NCBI GenBank assembly: GCA_018398815.1
Contig: JAFLJL010014037.1
Coordinates: forward strand, 1-64,000
Reading direction: 5' to 3'
From: Conus ventricosus
Taxonomy: Eukaryota; Mollusca; Gastropoda; Neogastropoda; Conidae
Length of the DNA stretch: 64,000 nt
The position numbers and the translations under genes are program-made. The notes beneath the pieces were generated by a model that saw nothing but the letters and a program-made list of their open reading frames with translations, was not told the origin of the DNA and made no database searches. Below are positions 9,846-21,795 of this stretch, piece by piece. The number at the start of each line of letters is the position of its first letter. The stretch's first letter is position 1.

Positions 9846-12040
9846 CCTTCACTCTGTGTTTGGCGGGATATCATCTTGCAGCTCTTCACGAATCAATGGA
9901 TCTTATAGGAGCAGGCTTGTTTGCAGAAAGTGGTTCTCGTAATTTTTACACGGGGTGGGTTGTTTTCTTGATTTCTTTATCTTCTTATACATTTTGCTCC
10001 TTTTTTGGATCTGTGCTCTTATTAATTACTTCTCAGGGATGCCTCTCCTGGTGGCATTATAGTTATCTCTATTTTAGTACTAACGGTTAAGAGTTTTTGA
10101 GTCCCCCTGCGCATCTTTAGTAATGCTATTTTTTTTTTCCTGTTTGCGTTTTCTGCTTTTGGACTGTTGCTTGAAATGCTTCTTTGTTCATGGCGCGTAT
10201 TGTCTTCTGGCACTTTCTCCTAACCAGTCTGTGTTGCAGGCTCGTTCCTTATTTTCTCTGTGTTTTTGATAGTGTAATCTGAGTGTCAGCTTGATTCTTA
10301 TTAAGTTTTCTACTAGGGCTGTGTTCGATGGTTGCTGGGATACATACTCCTTAATGTTAATTGTTGTTGTAAAAAACAGATGGTTTACTGAGCCTTTTAA
10401 ATCTCGTTTCATCATCTACCTGGATCATCCTAGGATATTTTATGGGCCTACTCTTGTTTTTTGTTGTAAAGCCATCAGCATCTGCTGTTGAGCGTTTTTG
10501 CCACGTTTATGGTGCGGACGTCGTTGTTTCTTGGATTAGCATGGTAACATCAATCTGTTAGAGCAATACTTAAACTTTTTTCTTCTAACTTGGTCTTGGG
10601 GGAAGGGTCTGCTGTCCATCTGGTGGGTATCATTTGGAACTGAGTTAACATTCTAGGCACTTTTTTTCTTTTGGGGCTGGCAGATTTCTTTTGCCAAATT
10701 GGCTTGTTTTTTGCCAGTCTTTTCGCATTCTGATTCAGACACTCTAGCTGCTTTAATCGTTTTTTCATAGCAGCCTTTCCTTTCCAATCACCCTGTAGGA
10801 GATTTATATTGTTTGTACTTGTCAATTATGAAGGACTGGTTTTTTATGTAGTGTTATTTGTTTGTGCTTGATTATTGATGGTTTTTTTTTACTCCCATAG
10901 CTCCCACAATTAATACCCCATTTTAATGCTATTGTCTGTTCGTCTGATGGTTCTAATAGTCAGACAGTTTGGAGGGGGAGGCTGTTTAGAAAACTTTCTT
11001 TTCCTGTCACTTTGTTTTATCATTCATTGGCCTCATCAACGTCTGTATTATGTGTGCTCTGCATGGCCTGTTATCTTAACGTTTTATTAATTAAAGTCTA
11101 TGTGAGCATTTCGCCTTTTCTCTTATGCGTCTCTTGATTTAGCTAAATCTTCGTGTCGCTTTGTTAGGGCGTTTCTCTTTCTTCTTCAGACTCAATTTTC
11201 TAATCATTTTGATTGCTTCCAGAGATAGGACAAGCATGATCCTTATAGCGTCCTCCTTCCATCATTACTTCGCCCGCCTCTTTTATATATTCAATATTTT
11301 CTTGTTTATTCTTTCTATGAACTAAGATTTTTCTGGGTTATTCCTTGTGCATACAAAGATAGTCTTTTGAACGCTATTTCCAGGCTCGTGTTTCATATAA
11401 ACTTTTACCTGAACTAAGTCCTCAATGTCTATCCTTCTTTTCTGCGGCTTCATTTATTACTGGTTTTTTTGCCTTATTCTCGCTTTTAGCTTTACTATGA
11501 CCGCTTTGTTCTGCGAGTGGTTTTTCGTATTTGATAACTTTTTTTCACTCAGCTGTTTTTTTATTTTTTATAATTGATGTATAATATTTTTCTTTTTACG
11601 GTAGACTGGCTATGTGCTTTTTAATCATAAATATTCTTTTGTTGTTTATGCTTTAATATAGGTTGATTGATTTTTGGTGCATATTCTATCTTTTCCTTGT
11701 GGGGCGGTTTTATTACTTACTCAAGCATTTTTGCAAGGGGAGATATTAAACTTATAACACCTACAACACTGGCGCGCTGCATAATTATCCATACGTTGTG
11801 TTATCTTGGTTATAAAGTATTTTATATGATTTTTTTAGTGCTTTTTAAATTGGATTGTGACGATCTTTTTTAGGGTGAGGGAGATAGGCAGACTACTCCG
11901 GTAGTATAACTGCCATAAGAATGTTTATTACTCTCTGGCTGCGGTGCGGAATTAATAAACAGTTTTTAGGAGGTGATTGTACTAAGTATTGAATAAGTGC
12001 ATGCATCTGTCTACGTCAGCTGACAGGTGAAATAAGTTCT
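9846..12040. other. Interior of large element, left part, no recognised gene
   Basis: AT-rich, with stop codons frequent in all plus frames. On the minus strand there are short consecutive frames at 10825-10550 (91 codons, strongly basic, rich in K and R), 10415-10188 (75 codons) and 10213-10022 (63 codons). They could be remnants of minus-strand genes broken by indels. No domain was recognised. On the plus strand, 11667-11873 encodes a 68-residue hydrophobic peptide, also unrecognised. Confidence 0.3.
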
Positions 12041-12600
12041 TCGCTTGTACGATGCCTAAACTAGGGTCATAATTGGTTTAGTTCTGGGCGGGCAGTCAAT
12101 GAGTTGTCTTATAGGCTTAGGTTGGTTGTTAGTGGGCACCTGTTTTGTTGACTGTTGAGTGTTGTTTTGTGGTCGGAGCATCTTGTGCGGTGTGATATTT
12201 GGCCAGTGTGTTCGACGCGATGGGTCTGGTTGGTACTGAGTTGGGGTCGTGGGTTGGGCCACTGGTCCGCTAGGGGTGGATGGTCGGGGTTGATGTGGTT
12301 GGGGGTCTGCCTTATAGTGTTTGCTTTTTGATGGCATGTGGGGGGTGGGCAGAAGGGGGGGGGGGGTGGGGGTGGTGGAGGGAGGGGGGCAGGGGGTGGG
12401 GGGGGTGGTGGGTGGGTCTGGGGAGGTGGGGTTTTTGGGCTTGTTTGGTCATTTTTCTTTTGTTGGGTGGTTTTGGGCTTTTGTTTGCTATTTATGTTTT
12501 TTTCTTTTTTTTTTGTTAGTTTTTTTTTATTTTTTTTTTTTTTGTTTTCTTTTGTTTTTTTATTTTTTTTTATTTTTTAAATGTATTAGCATTAATAATA
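12041..12600. other. GC-rich island followed by G-run and T-run tracts
   Basis: 12056-12337 on the minus strand is an open frame of 93 codons rich in P, Q, T and N, without a recognised domain. It adjoins a G-rich tract (12335-12440) and a long T-rich tract (12480-12590). The glycine-rich and phenylalanine-rich plus-strand frames here are low-complexity artefacts. The composition differs sharply from the surrounding AT-rich sequence, which suggests a separate insertion. Confidence 0.35.
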
Positions 12601-15600
12601 ATTGTGCGATCAGGAGAAGAAGACCCCGAGGACAGTTCCGCGGGCCCTCGAAAGTGCAGAATGTACCCACAGTGATGTGCCTCAAGGGGTAATGTTACTA
12701 AGTCTAAATAGCCCGGTGGCGTGTGGCTGGCGTTTTAACTTGCGGAAGGGCACTGACTGCAAAAAGGCATCCAATCTGCATTAACAAGAAATTGTTAGAT
12801 AGTAATACAAACATCGCCGCACAGCACCAACACCCCAATTAACAACAACACAATCGCAATCTATCGATACGTTGTATTTTTATGTATTGGGTGTTTGTTG
12901 TTGGCGGTGGGAGTTTTAGCATACAATTGTCTAACGCCATACTTAGCAGCAATTAGATTCTCAAACCCTCAATAGCCATGTTAAGTAGGGAAGATCAGCT
13001 TCTGCAATAATAAATAAAGCGCAGGCAGCCTCCTGTTGTAGACCCATTTTATATGGAAAGTTTTAAACAATTCTTGAATAAATGTACTGGTAACGAACTT
13101 AATTACTACATGATATGTTCGTTTTGAAAGTACTTTTGAAGTTAAGTGAATGTATCTTACAAGTTAAGTACAATAATAAAAAAAAATTCTTGTTTTTAAG
13201 TTCGTGTCGTTGGTTTCTTTAAGGTTAAGTTCTTTTAGGTTCTTAAATATGTTCTAGTTAGGGTTCCTATGTTAAGTACAATGGCCAAGTCAGCCAAGTT
13301 AATCTTTTAATGTTCTCCATTGTCCTTACAGCTTATTGAAAAACTCTGGTTGTCGTAAGTTCTCTGTTTTTGTAGAGAATAGTGAATGTCGTGTTAACGG
13401 GCAGTTGTGTTTACTTGATGAAGTGTTAGTTAGTGGCAGTTTTTATTTTGTGTGATGATATTTACTTTGTTTTCAAAAAAGTGCTGGCTCTTGTATGTTA
13501 TCGTGAGATAGATTTTTTGTGACAACTCTTTTTACTTATGCCTTTAGGCTTTTTTCAGTACAGAAGTGGCTAGCAACGCTATACATCTTTGACGCAACCA
13601 TACTTATTCTTTATAACTGTTCCCATTTAGTACATCCTTCATCTTTCCAATCACTTTCTTGTTAACTGGTGATTGTTAATGGGGCGTGTCTTGTGGGTTT
13701 TGTCGCTTGTGTCGTTCCACCCATCAGTGCCTTTTGCCCACTCAGTTTCATGTCTTTGTAAAAGTCGTATGTTGGGATCGTCTAGATATTTATTAAAGTG
13801 TCCGTGTCTGTGTAAAGTACTCTAGTTTGGGTTCTGCGGTTTAATGTAGTCGTTTTTTTACATGAAATGATTCATCAAATATACTTGACTACTCAATATC
13901 ACGTATTAAGCCGATAAACACAGGCTTGTCTTACTGAACATCCTTTTCTTCATATTATGCAAACAAGCTGTCGTTTAATCGTCTAATGGTCTTGTTAAGT
14001 TAGGCTTTGAGGCCAAACTTAATTGGCTGGTTTTCTTTTGTTACAAATTTCACATCTTTTACGCTTGTCGGGGTTTTTCCATTGTTTTGCCATTGCTGCT
14101 GTTGTTATTACATTAAAGATGTCTTTTTCTGATGCATCGGTGGCACTTGGGTTCTAGATCAGTATTCTTTCTTGATGTCTTGGCCTCCTAAAGGGCTCTT
14201 GATTCAGCGTAATTATATCTGTTGTACAGCTCTTAGTTTTCAGTCCGGTGTCTTAGTTAAAACTGTAGGTGTCTGTAAGGACAAACTGACTTAGTTTTGT
14301 TGCGAAGATTGGGAACAATGTTTAGTCGGTTCGATGGGGGTTCATCTTTATTCTTTATGCGGGATAGGGGGTCATCGTTGTGTACGTTGCGTGTAGTTTT
14401 TTAGGATATTCTATGGCTACGTCTAGATTACCCCATGGATTATCAGGTGGAGCTTGTGGTATTATTGGTGACTAATAATTAACACTGTATTATATTATGA
14501 GGTCCTTTTATCATTGTAAGTTTATAAGTCGGGAGCGGCTGGCTCTTGGGCCCATCCAGTCAGTTTGGTTGGCGTCTTAGTACATTAGATAGATTGGAGG
14601 GTTTAGTGTTAGTATTGGATCTTAATCATATAAATATTTGTATGTTAGCTTTGCAGTATAGGATGTGAGGCCATTGCTAATACCGACCCTTTAGGACCGT
14701 TCTTGCATTCATATGAAGTGTAGGTAGATCAGTAATTTAAGTCAAATCTGGTTGTGTGGTAGTCTTTAAGAATGCATCCCCAAGAAAGGCCAAGGAGCTG
14801 AGGATGTTAATGTGATGTGTCTAAGCTGTATTGTTTCTGCTGGTTGTTCTGTTTTTTCTGTATAGAAGTCTGCTAATAAACACTGTTCTGACTTTTATAT
14901 TTTGTTCGTGATAATCGCCCATTGTTTTAGCTGTGTTATTTCTGTCCAGGCTTTCTGTGCTGTTTTCATATTCTGAGTCTGTTATGTCTGTGCATCTATG
15001 ATAGAAAAGAAAGCGCCTCTTAGGAGGAAGTGATGTCTGCTTCAAACCTATCCCACGAGTTATGTATTCTTATGGGGAACTCCTTGGGCATCTATAGTTG
15101 GGTTCATAGTATTGTTTAAGTGATTGGAAATTGTTTGGTAGTGGTTCCTGCTAATTATCTAAACTCCCCATCTGAGTGTTGGGGACTGAGTCATAATAAG
15201 GATATATCTTGTCAAGAAGTAATATGTCTTGGACTTTTCTGAAAGACTGTGCCTTATACAGGTACCCTCTTTTTATTAAGGGTATGTCTCTGCTTGCATG
15301 ATAAAATGAGATTCGTAGCTCGTAAGTTATGAAAGAAGTTTGGCAGTGTGTTTCAATGTGTTTGGGTCATACCTTAGTTGTAAGATTACATTTGTTGTGT
15401 GCTGCTCTCGAATTTGCCAGTAATGTGTATCGTGAGTTTCTCACGGTGTCACCTAATAATTCTCTGTTACATATCGCTGTGTGTAGATGAGTAATTAGCG
15501 TTCATTGATCTTACTGGAGTCATAACAATACCTGAAAGATTTACTTGGTTGGATAATAGGTTGATTGCGAAGTATTGTTTCATCTGCCGCTTGAAATCTA

Positions 15601-18600
15601 CTAGCTGCGTTAGTATCTCTGTTATCTCTGGTTGTTGTGTGTGCCCTTCTGATCCTTATATTACATGATTGCGATAAGTTACAGATTGATGGTGGGTTAA
15701 TTTGGTTGTTTTGTTCGTTCTTGCTGTTGTGGACTTGTGTACTGCGGCAAGATTGATTCATAGTCAGCTTAAACCAATACGGGCTATTTGCATTTTGTGG
15801 TTTATTCTTAAATCTACCTTGAGATATCCTGGTATTGGTGTGAGGAGTTTTGTTTCACAACAGTCTACAATAAAACCTTTTTTACTAGACGTTTCTTTGA
15901 CTGGAGCTGCTTCTTTGGGGGATTCTAACAAAACTTCTTTACAAACTCTTTCTTAGCCCGATTTCTTTGATTGTAATTACCCAATAAGGTCTACTTTTTG
16001 TTTTAATAATTTCTTAATGACTATTAGGACCATCTGAAACGTTTTAGAGTTTACCCTTGTTGTTTTGCGGTTCGCCTATAGTTGGGGCGTTGGGAGAATC
16101 CCGTAGAGGGCTAGATCGGCTTTACAGTCCATGTGTAATCGTTTACAGTTGAGTGGTTTGTTTTGCATCTTCAATCGGAGTTTTACTTTCTATCACTCAG
16201 CTGGAATGGGTATTTTATCTAAGTTCAGTTCTTGTTTGTATGCTTGCTTAATTTGGAAATCTGTTTGCATGATTTTTTAACATGGATGGTACATGCGCTA
16301 AAACTCACACATAAATCACATGTTGTCGAGAATTTTTGTATTGTTTAAGTCTGCCGTTTTATAATCGTTCTTCTTTTGGGTGAGATTTGTTTGATTTGCC
16401 AATATAGGATAGGATACTGTGTTGTTTAAATCTTATTTCAAGGACTGGTACCTTACAGACCAGCCAGAACCCCTTACTTTGCCTCCTCACTTGCTTGGTT
16501 GAACTGTGAAGCAGGTAGGCTGCCCAGTTAGAATTTATGTCGTGTTTTGATGATTACTTCTTTCTGCCTTGTTGAAACCCAGTCTGGCATGTTAGTTTTC
16601 GGGCGTTATATAATCAATCAGACCAGCCATCTTCACTTTTAATGGCGGTTCGCGTGAAGTGACTCTGGTTTTTTAGAGATTGCATGTGCACGCTTTCATG
16701 TATACGTTTGTAGGGTGTATGATGACATTGTCTTCTTCATCTAAAACATATCGCTTATTGTTTGTCACTTTGAATATTTCGTCCATCTTATATAGTTTTC
16801 GCCCAGATTTTTTCTTGTGGACGATCATTTTTTAAGACATAAATTTTCGTTAATTCAAAATATAATAAATGTATATTTTATAGTATGTAAAATCCCGCTT
16901 TTTTTTAGTCGCCAAGCGTTTGCTAACACTTCATGACTCGTTAAACCCTTACATTACACCTGACTAATTTTTTTTGACTTTTTCTGATTCCTTCAGTCAA
17001 TGTTCATCACTGTGATTTGCTTCGTTAATAGTGCACTTTGTTCTTGTATTATTTGGTTTAACATCATTCTCTAAATAGTTTCACTAAATCATTGTTGACG
17101 CTTTCATTGTCTCGTTAAATAGTTCATTACACTTCGTTAATCAAGATACTCTAAGTTCGGCAGTAATTTTTAATTCTAAAAAATAAATTAAAAAATATTA
17201 TAATTCAACATGTTTTTGTATTGTCTTTTCTCTAATCGTTAAACTAATCTTAATTAAAGCGAATAGTTAATCCTTCAGGGCTGTTGGGGATAGAAAAAGT
17301 CAGATTAACATCTTGAAGAAGAACTTTTATCTAACTAATATGGCATTTTATTTTATTGAGTCATGTGGGGGCCAACTCTATCTTGTATTGCTCTGTGGTC
17401 TGCTGCACGCGTGTTTGTATATTTATTTGAAATTATAATAGATCAGTAATTGAGGTTTCAACCTGCTCCTTAACCTTTTCTATGGCCCTTCCGTTCTTTA
17501 CGTTGTGAAGTATATTATTAAGCTTTCTAGCTTTCTTCGGGCTTCATTTTAAATCAGAATAAATTTTTAAATTAAATTTTATTAAATAATTAAGACAGCA
17601 TCCTCTCTATACCTCTCTCTGTCCGTCTCCGCTCTTATTCCCTCCCTTCTCTGTCCCTCACACGCGCGCACTGCAATAATGGTTCTTCTTGTGGTGCAAT
17701 AGGGAAAAAAATAAATTATACTTATCCTGCCGGGTTCTTCTAAGTTTGTACTCGCTGGCGTGATTTGCCACCTTACTCGGACTGTGATTGAGATCAGTAC
17801 TCATTGCAATTTTTAAAAAGATATTTTCTTGATGTTACATTGGTCTATTTGCACCTCTGTTGCTTCTTATTCTTTTGTAGATCGAGTAGGAGACTCTTCC
17901 AGTTCTCTGATTCTACAGGCTCGAAATTTTATTGATTCTTATTTATATTACACATTGCGCAGATCTCATAATGTTGTGTAGATTTCATTCATGTTATTGC
18001 ACCACGAAGGTTATCTCATGCGTTCCTCACAAATGTTGTTTGATTTCATCATGTTATTGAGGTTAGCTCTTGCGCTGTGGGGTATTTCCGTCACGCCCTT
18101 TTCCGGTGAACAAAATTATTCAGTAAGCAGATTTAGGTCAACTCACTCGCGAAAAATGTTTTTCACCGGAGTCTGGGTACAATATAATCACTACTGCGGC
18201 ATGTCTGGTCGGGACCGCGTAATAGCAGACGAAAATCTTGGACTGGCTGAAGCAGTCGACGCCTCTGGGCCCGCGGTCTAAACTGTAGCTGAGTTAGTAG
18301 TGATTGCGGGCGTGTAGAGCGGTGCGAGGATGCAATCATAGCAGTGAGAGAATGCAGGGCAATGCCTTTCAGCCTGCTCGTGTTATTTGTGTTTTGGTGG
18401 TTTAGTCTGTAATCCCATTTGGTTAAAAATATTGTTGTATCACTGTTTGGGTTTAAACTAACTGATCGTGTGTTTGTTTTTCAATGTTCTGTCTACTGCA
18501 TCACGTGTTCTACATGCTCGTGTTGTAAATGTCTTTCCTCCACTCTTTTGAAGTTCATTTTCGGGCGTCTGTATTCATCGACGTCTGCCATAGCTTCTGA

Positions 18601-18974
18601 TTTTCTTAGTCTGTAATGTTTTCATCTGTAATGATTATGCTTATTCTTTATCTTAATGAACAATGTTTTGCCGATGGTAGAGACTACAATTGGGCAGGTG
18701 TGCTTTTGTAATTTATGGAGTTAATTTTTTTTTTTAAAACGGCCACGTACATAAAACCATAGACAAAAATGCCTAATCCTAACCCAATGACCTCTATTGT
18801 AATGAGGCCGGCGCTTCCAACGACGGTGGCTAATCGGTCAATGCAAGTCCCCAGCACTTACGCTAGATATAGTTGTTGAGCCTGTAATTACATAAGGAAA
18901 GAGTATTTAAAGCTTTAGTCATATTTCTTTTTTTGTATCCTATACTTATCCATGTCGCTTTCTATTTTCCTTTT
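12601..18974. other. AT-rich interior of large element, no recognised gene
   Basis: No frame longer than about 96 codons. Minus-strand frames at 15045-14821 (74 codons; DITDSEYENS near its start) and 15761-15495 (88 codons; rich in N, Q, R) are the most protein-like, but neither matches a family I know. The plus-strand frame 17991-18281 (96 codons) is likewise unassigned. Given the indel noise of the assembly, decayed or mis-sequenced genes may be present. No tRNA, rRNA or tandem array was seen. Confidence 0.3.
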
Positions 18975-19071
18975 ACTGGTGAGTTGATTTTAAGTTGGGG
19001 ACAGCCTGTTATGGCCCTTTTGCGGATCGGCTGGGATATTATGCAACATTTATATTAATCTTATCTTATCT
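18975..19071 (+). mobile_element. 3' end fragment of the I-like retrotransposon family
   Basis: Begins ACTGGTGAGTTGATTTTA, contains TGGCCCTTTTGCGG and CGGCTGGG, and ends in TTATCTTATC units. It matches the 3' ends at 36173-36256 and 30527-30612. Only the terminal ~97 bp is present: a severely 5'-truncated copy, as target-primed reverse transcription commonly leaves. Confidence 0.75.
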
Positions 19072-19215
19072 ATGTCCTGTTGAAGTTCTGTTATTTGCTT
19101 TACTACTTACTTAACTGTTGAACCTCCTTTTTTTAATCAAGATTATTTTTTTTAAATTTTATCTTATATTTATCTTCTTGTATTCTTTGGCAGCATTTCA
19201 TCAACAGAGTATAAT
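19072..19215. other. Short unassigned linker
   Basis: AT-rich sequence with T and A runs between the retroelement scrap and block C'. Nothing recognised. Confidence 0.4.
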
Positions 19216-21795
19216 GCATTTATAATCAACATACTTAATGAAAATAAAGTGTGTTAGTGTACTGTTTGTTTGTCTTTGTCAACCTTCTCAGTAAACCTTG
19301 TCTTGTTGATAGCAAAGGGCGTTCCTATTCTACTCCGTTTTTTGTAATAAACATTATCAAAGCTTAAAAGGGCATCAGTTTTCTGCCTTTAGTGTTTGCA
19401 TCTAATATAGGCCTAGTTTTGGCAATACTAGGTTTCGCTCCTCGGAGTAATAAAAAGCGAAAAATCATCGTTTAATTTGCCTAGTAGTGATTTCTAGCGT
19501 TGGGAATATTGTTAAGCATACGGTGTCGCACCCCACTTCAGCTAGGATGCCTTTTCTCTGTTAGCACATATTCAGAACCTCCCTCGCTTGTTATTTCATT
19601 GCTTATTTCTGTTGTGTTCCTGGAACCAGGTATACATGAATGGGCCTGCATTTAGGCTTTTCTAAATTGTTTGTTCTTACATAGTTATACATTGGGGCTT
19701 CGTAGTTCAACTTTAAATTCCTGTCTATTTCTGGAAGCAACGCCAACATTCTCTCTTTTATTGAGTTTGTATGCAAGTTTGCCAATATCGTTTGCCTCTA
19801 AATTATTTATCTACTTCTGGCAGGGATGCTGCAGGGCGTTGTTTTTCTTCATTTTTCTGTTCGTTTGTAAACCCCGTCTTATGTGTACTCAAAGCCATAA
19901 ACATTTCCTGGCACTCCTATTAGTTCAAACTCCGTTGTTGTTCCTAGTCTTTTAGATCTACTGCAGTGCATTTGGAACTTGCTGCGCTTTTGTTTCTGGC
20001 CCACGAGTCTTTCTTTTTTATATTATTAAAATTTTAATAAACAAATTGGTATAAGCATTCAATAATAAACAAAGCTACAACAAACAATACTTATTAACTG
20101 GGGGGGGTCAGTTCGTATGCATAGCTTAGCGTGCTTAGATTTTCTAAACTGATCTTTTTTTTTTTTGCGCACTTTGTCTCTTATATATTAATTTTCACTT
20201 TTACTTTCTTCATAAACTATCTTTGTCATTAGTGTAATTTAATAATACAGATTTTATAAACTGCGATCGGAATAAGTCTTTTAAGACAGCCAGTATATTT
20301 TTGAGTTACGAGCATTCAGAATCTTAAGGCGTGGCGGTCCAGTAAAGGCTAGCTTTTGACAGTGCTTTTCTTTTATTACTAGTCTTGCTATGCTGTGCAG
20401 TCATCAATAAATTAAACAGAGTTTCAGTTCCCTCAAAGAGTCTATAGTATGTTCTAAACAGTCGCTTAGCTTGTCACTAGGATCATACCTAGAAATATTT
20501 ATCGTCTGTCAAATAAACTTCCTTTCTTTGTATGACTTGTTGTGCTGTATGGTTGTGCAGTATATTACTATGGTGTCGTAACTGATAACCTGTAGATTGT
20601 TTGTAACAAATCACGTACGAAAAACAGTTTCCTACACCAGTTATCCCTCAGATAAGAGATGAGAACGTGCGGATCGTTGGCAGCAAACTTCATGATATCC
20701 TTTCTGTTTTTATTTGAATATTTTCGTCTGCATTTTAAAAAGCGCGTCTTTTTAAGTTCTGTTTTCTTTCAATGTTTAAGTGGAGCATCTAAACATAAAT
20801 CATGCATTTGTATTGGACCGTCTCCTTCTGTTTCTTACGAATATTTATTTGGATGCCATCTTTGCCCTATCCTTTCTCCACTTCCAAACAATCTGTTGTC
20901 TAATGTGGATCTTAAAAATCCAGCCACAGCCCATATTTAATTTTAAGTAGTCTTCGAGGTCTTACTTCTTAAAGGCGATGTTTTTTACATACGCGAACAA
21001 CTGCAGGATCCCTTTGCCTACCTCCGTTCGAACTCTTTCTTTTTCATCAATGTGGTGGTGAGCGTAAAAGTCCACGGCCGAATTACATACTGATTCAGAC
21101 TTGCCATGTATTGAGACTGGTCAACTTCTCAATATTTGGATTATTTTTCGCTTCTGATTCACTCTGAATATGGAGTTGTTCCTTCAGTATATCTATGGTA
21201 CATATTTCCTTTTTAATGACTTCTGAGAATTGATTTTGATGTATTGTTCCAAAAGAGTGTCTCGCTTGTTTTTATTTTCTGTATTGTGGAGTGTTTAACC
21301 TCTGTCTTTATTATATCACTGTTTTATTTTTATTACTGTGTGATCGATTGTTCTGGCCAGTTCGGGGTTAGTATACTTCTTCAAAATCAAGGAGATGGCA
21401 CTAAATGTGTATTTAGCTTCTGGGGTCTTCAGAAGAATGCAGAATTCGCTAGATTAATTGACAGTTCATTGTAGTTTTTCTTTTAGTGCGCCTTGGTATT
21501 ATGGCAATGCGTCTTTATAAAGCTCATAATAATCTCGGGATTCAGTAATATGTTGCATATGACTTCTGCTACTGCCTTATCTTTAACTTCAGCCTTTGCA
21601 TCCCCCGCTGTGCTTGTGTCCGTTGGGGATTGTATTCCTGATTTTTTTAAACTTTTTCTCTTTTCTTTCTTTTTTAGGCAGCTAGATCAGAATAATAGAG
21701 CGGCGAAAAGTCTGCCTTGGTTTAGTACAATGGACTTTCTCTGCCCTCCAGTTTTTGATTGCCTTTGGTTTAACGAGGGCCTACCCAAATTAGCA
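19216..21795 (-). repeat. Block C': 2.6-kb dispersed repeat with coding-like minus strand
   Basis: Repeated in direct orientation at 1-2390. The minus strand holds several open stretches that appear coding. 21470-21350 includes AISLILKKY and ELARTIDHTV; 21290-21130 includes SEVIKKEICTIDILKEQ; 21105-20990 includes AHHHIDEKERVRTEVG; 19785-19603 is an open 60-codon frame with LLPEIDRNLKLNYEA. The frames shift between them, as expected from indels. Some peptide blocks also survive in the noisy copy. I do not recognise the protein family, and the functional class (transposon gene, virus-derived gene or other) is open. Confidence 0.5.

Noticed and set aside
12280..12692. Glycine-rich then phenylalanine-rich plus-strand frames
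   Set aside because: G-run followed by T-run low-complexity DNA.
14821..15045. DITDSEYENS as a DNA polymerase B YxDTD-like motif
   Set aside because: Residue order and spacing are wrong, and no other polymerase motif is nearby.
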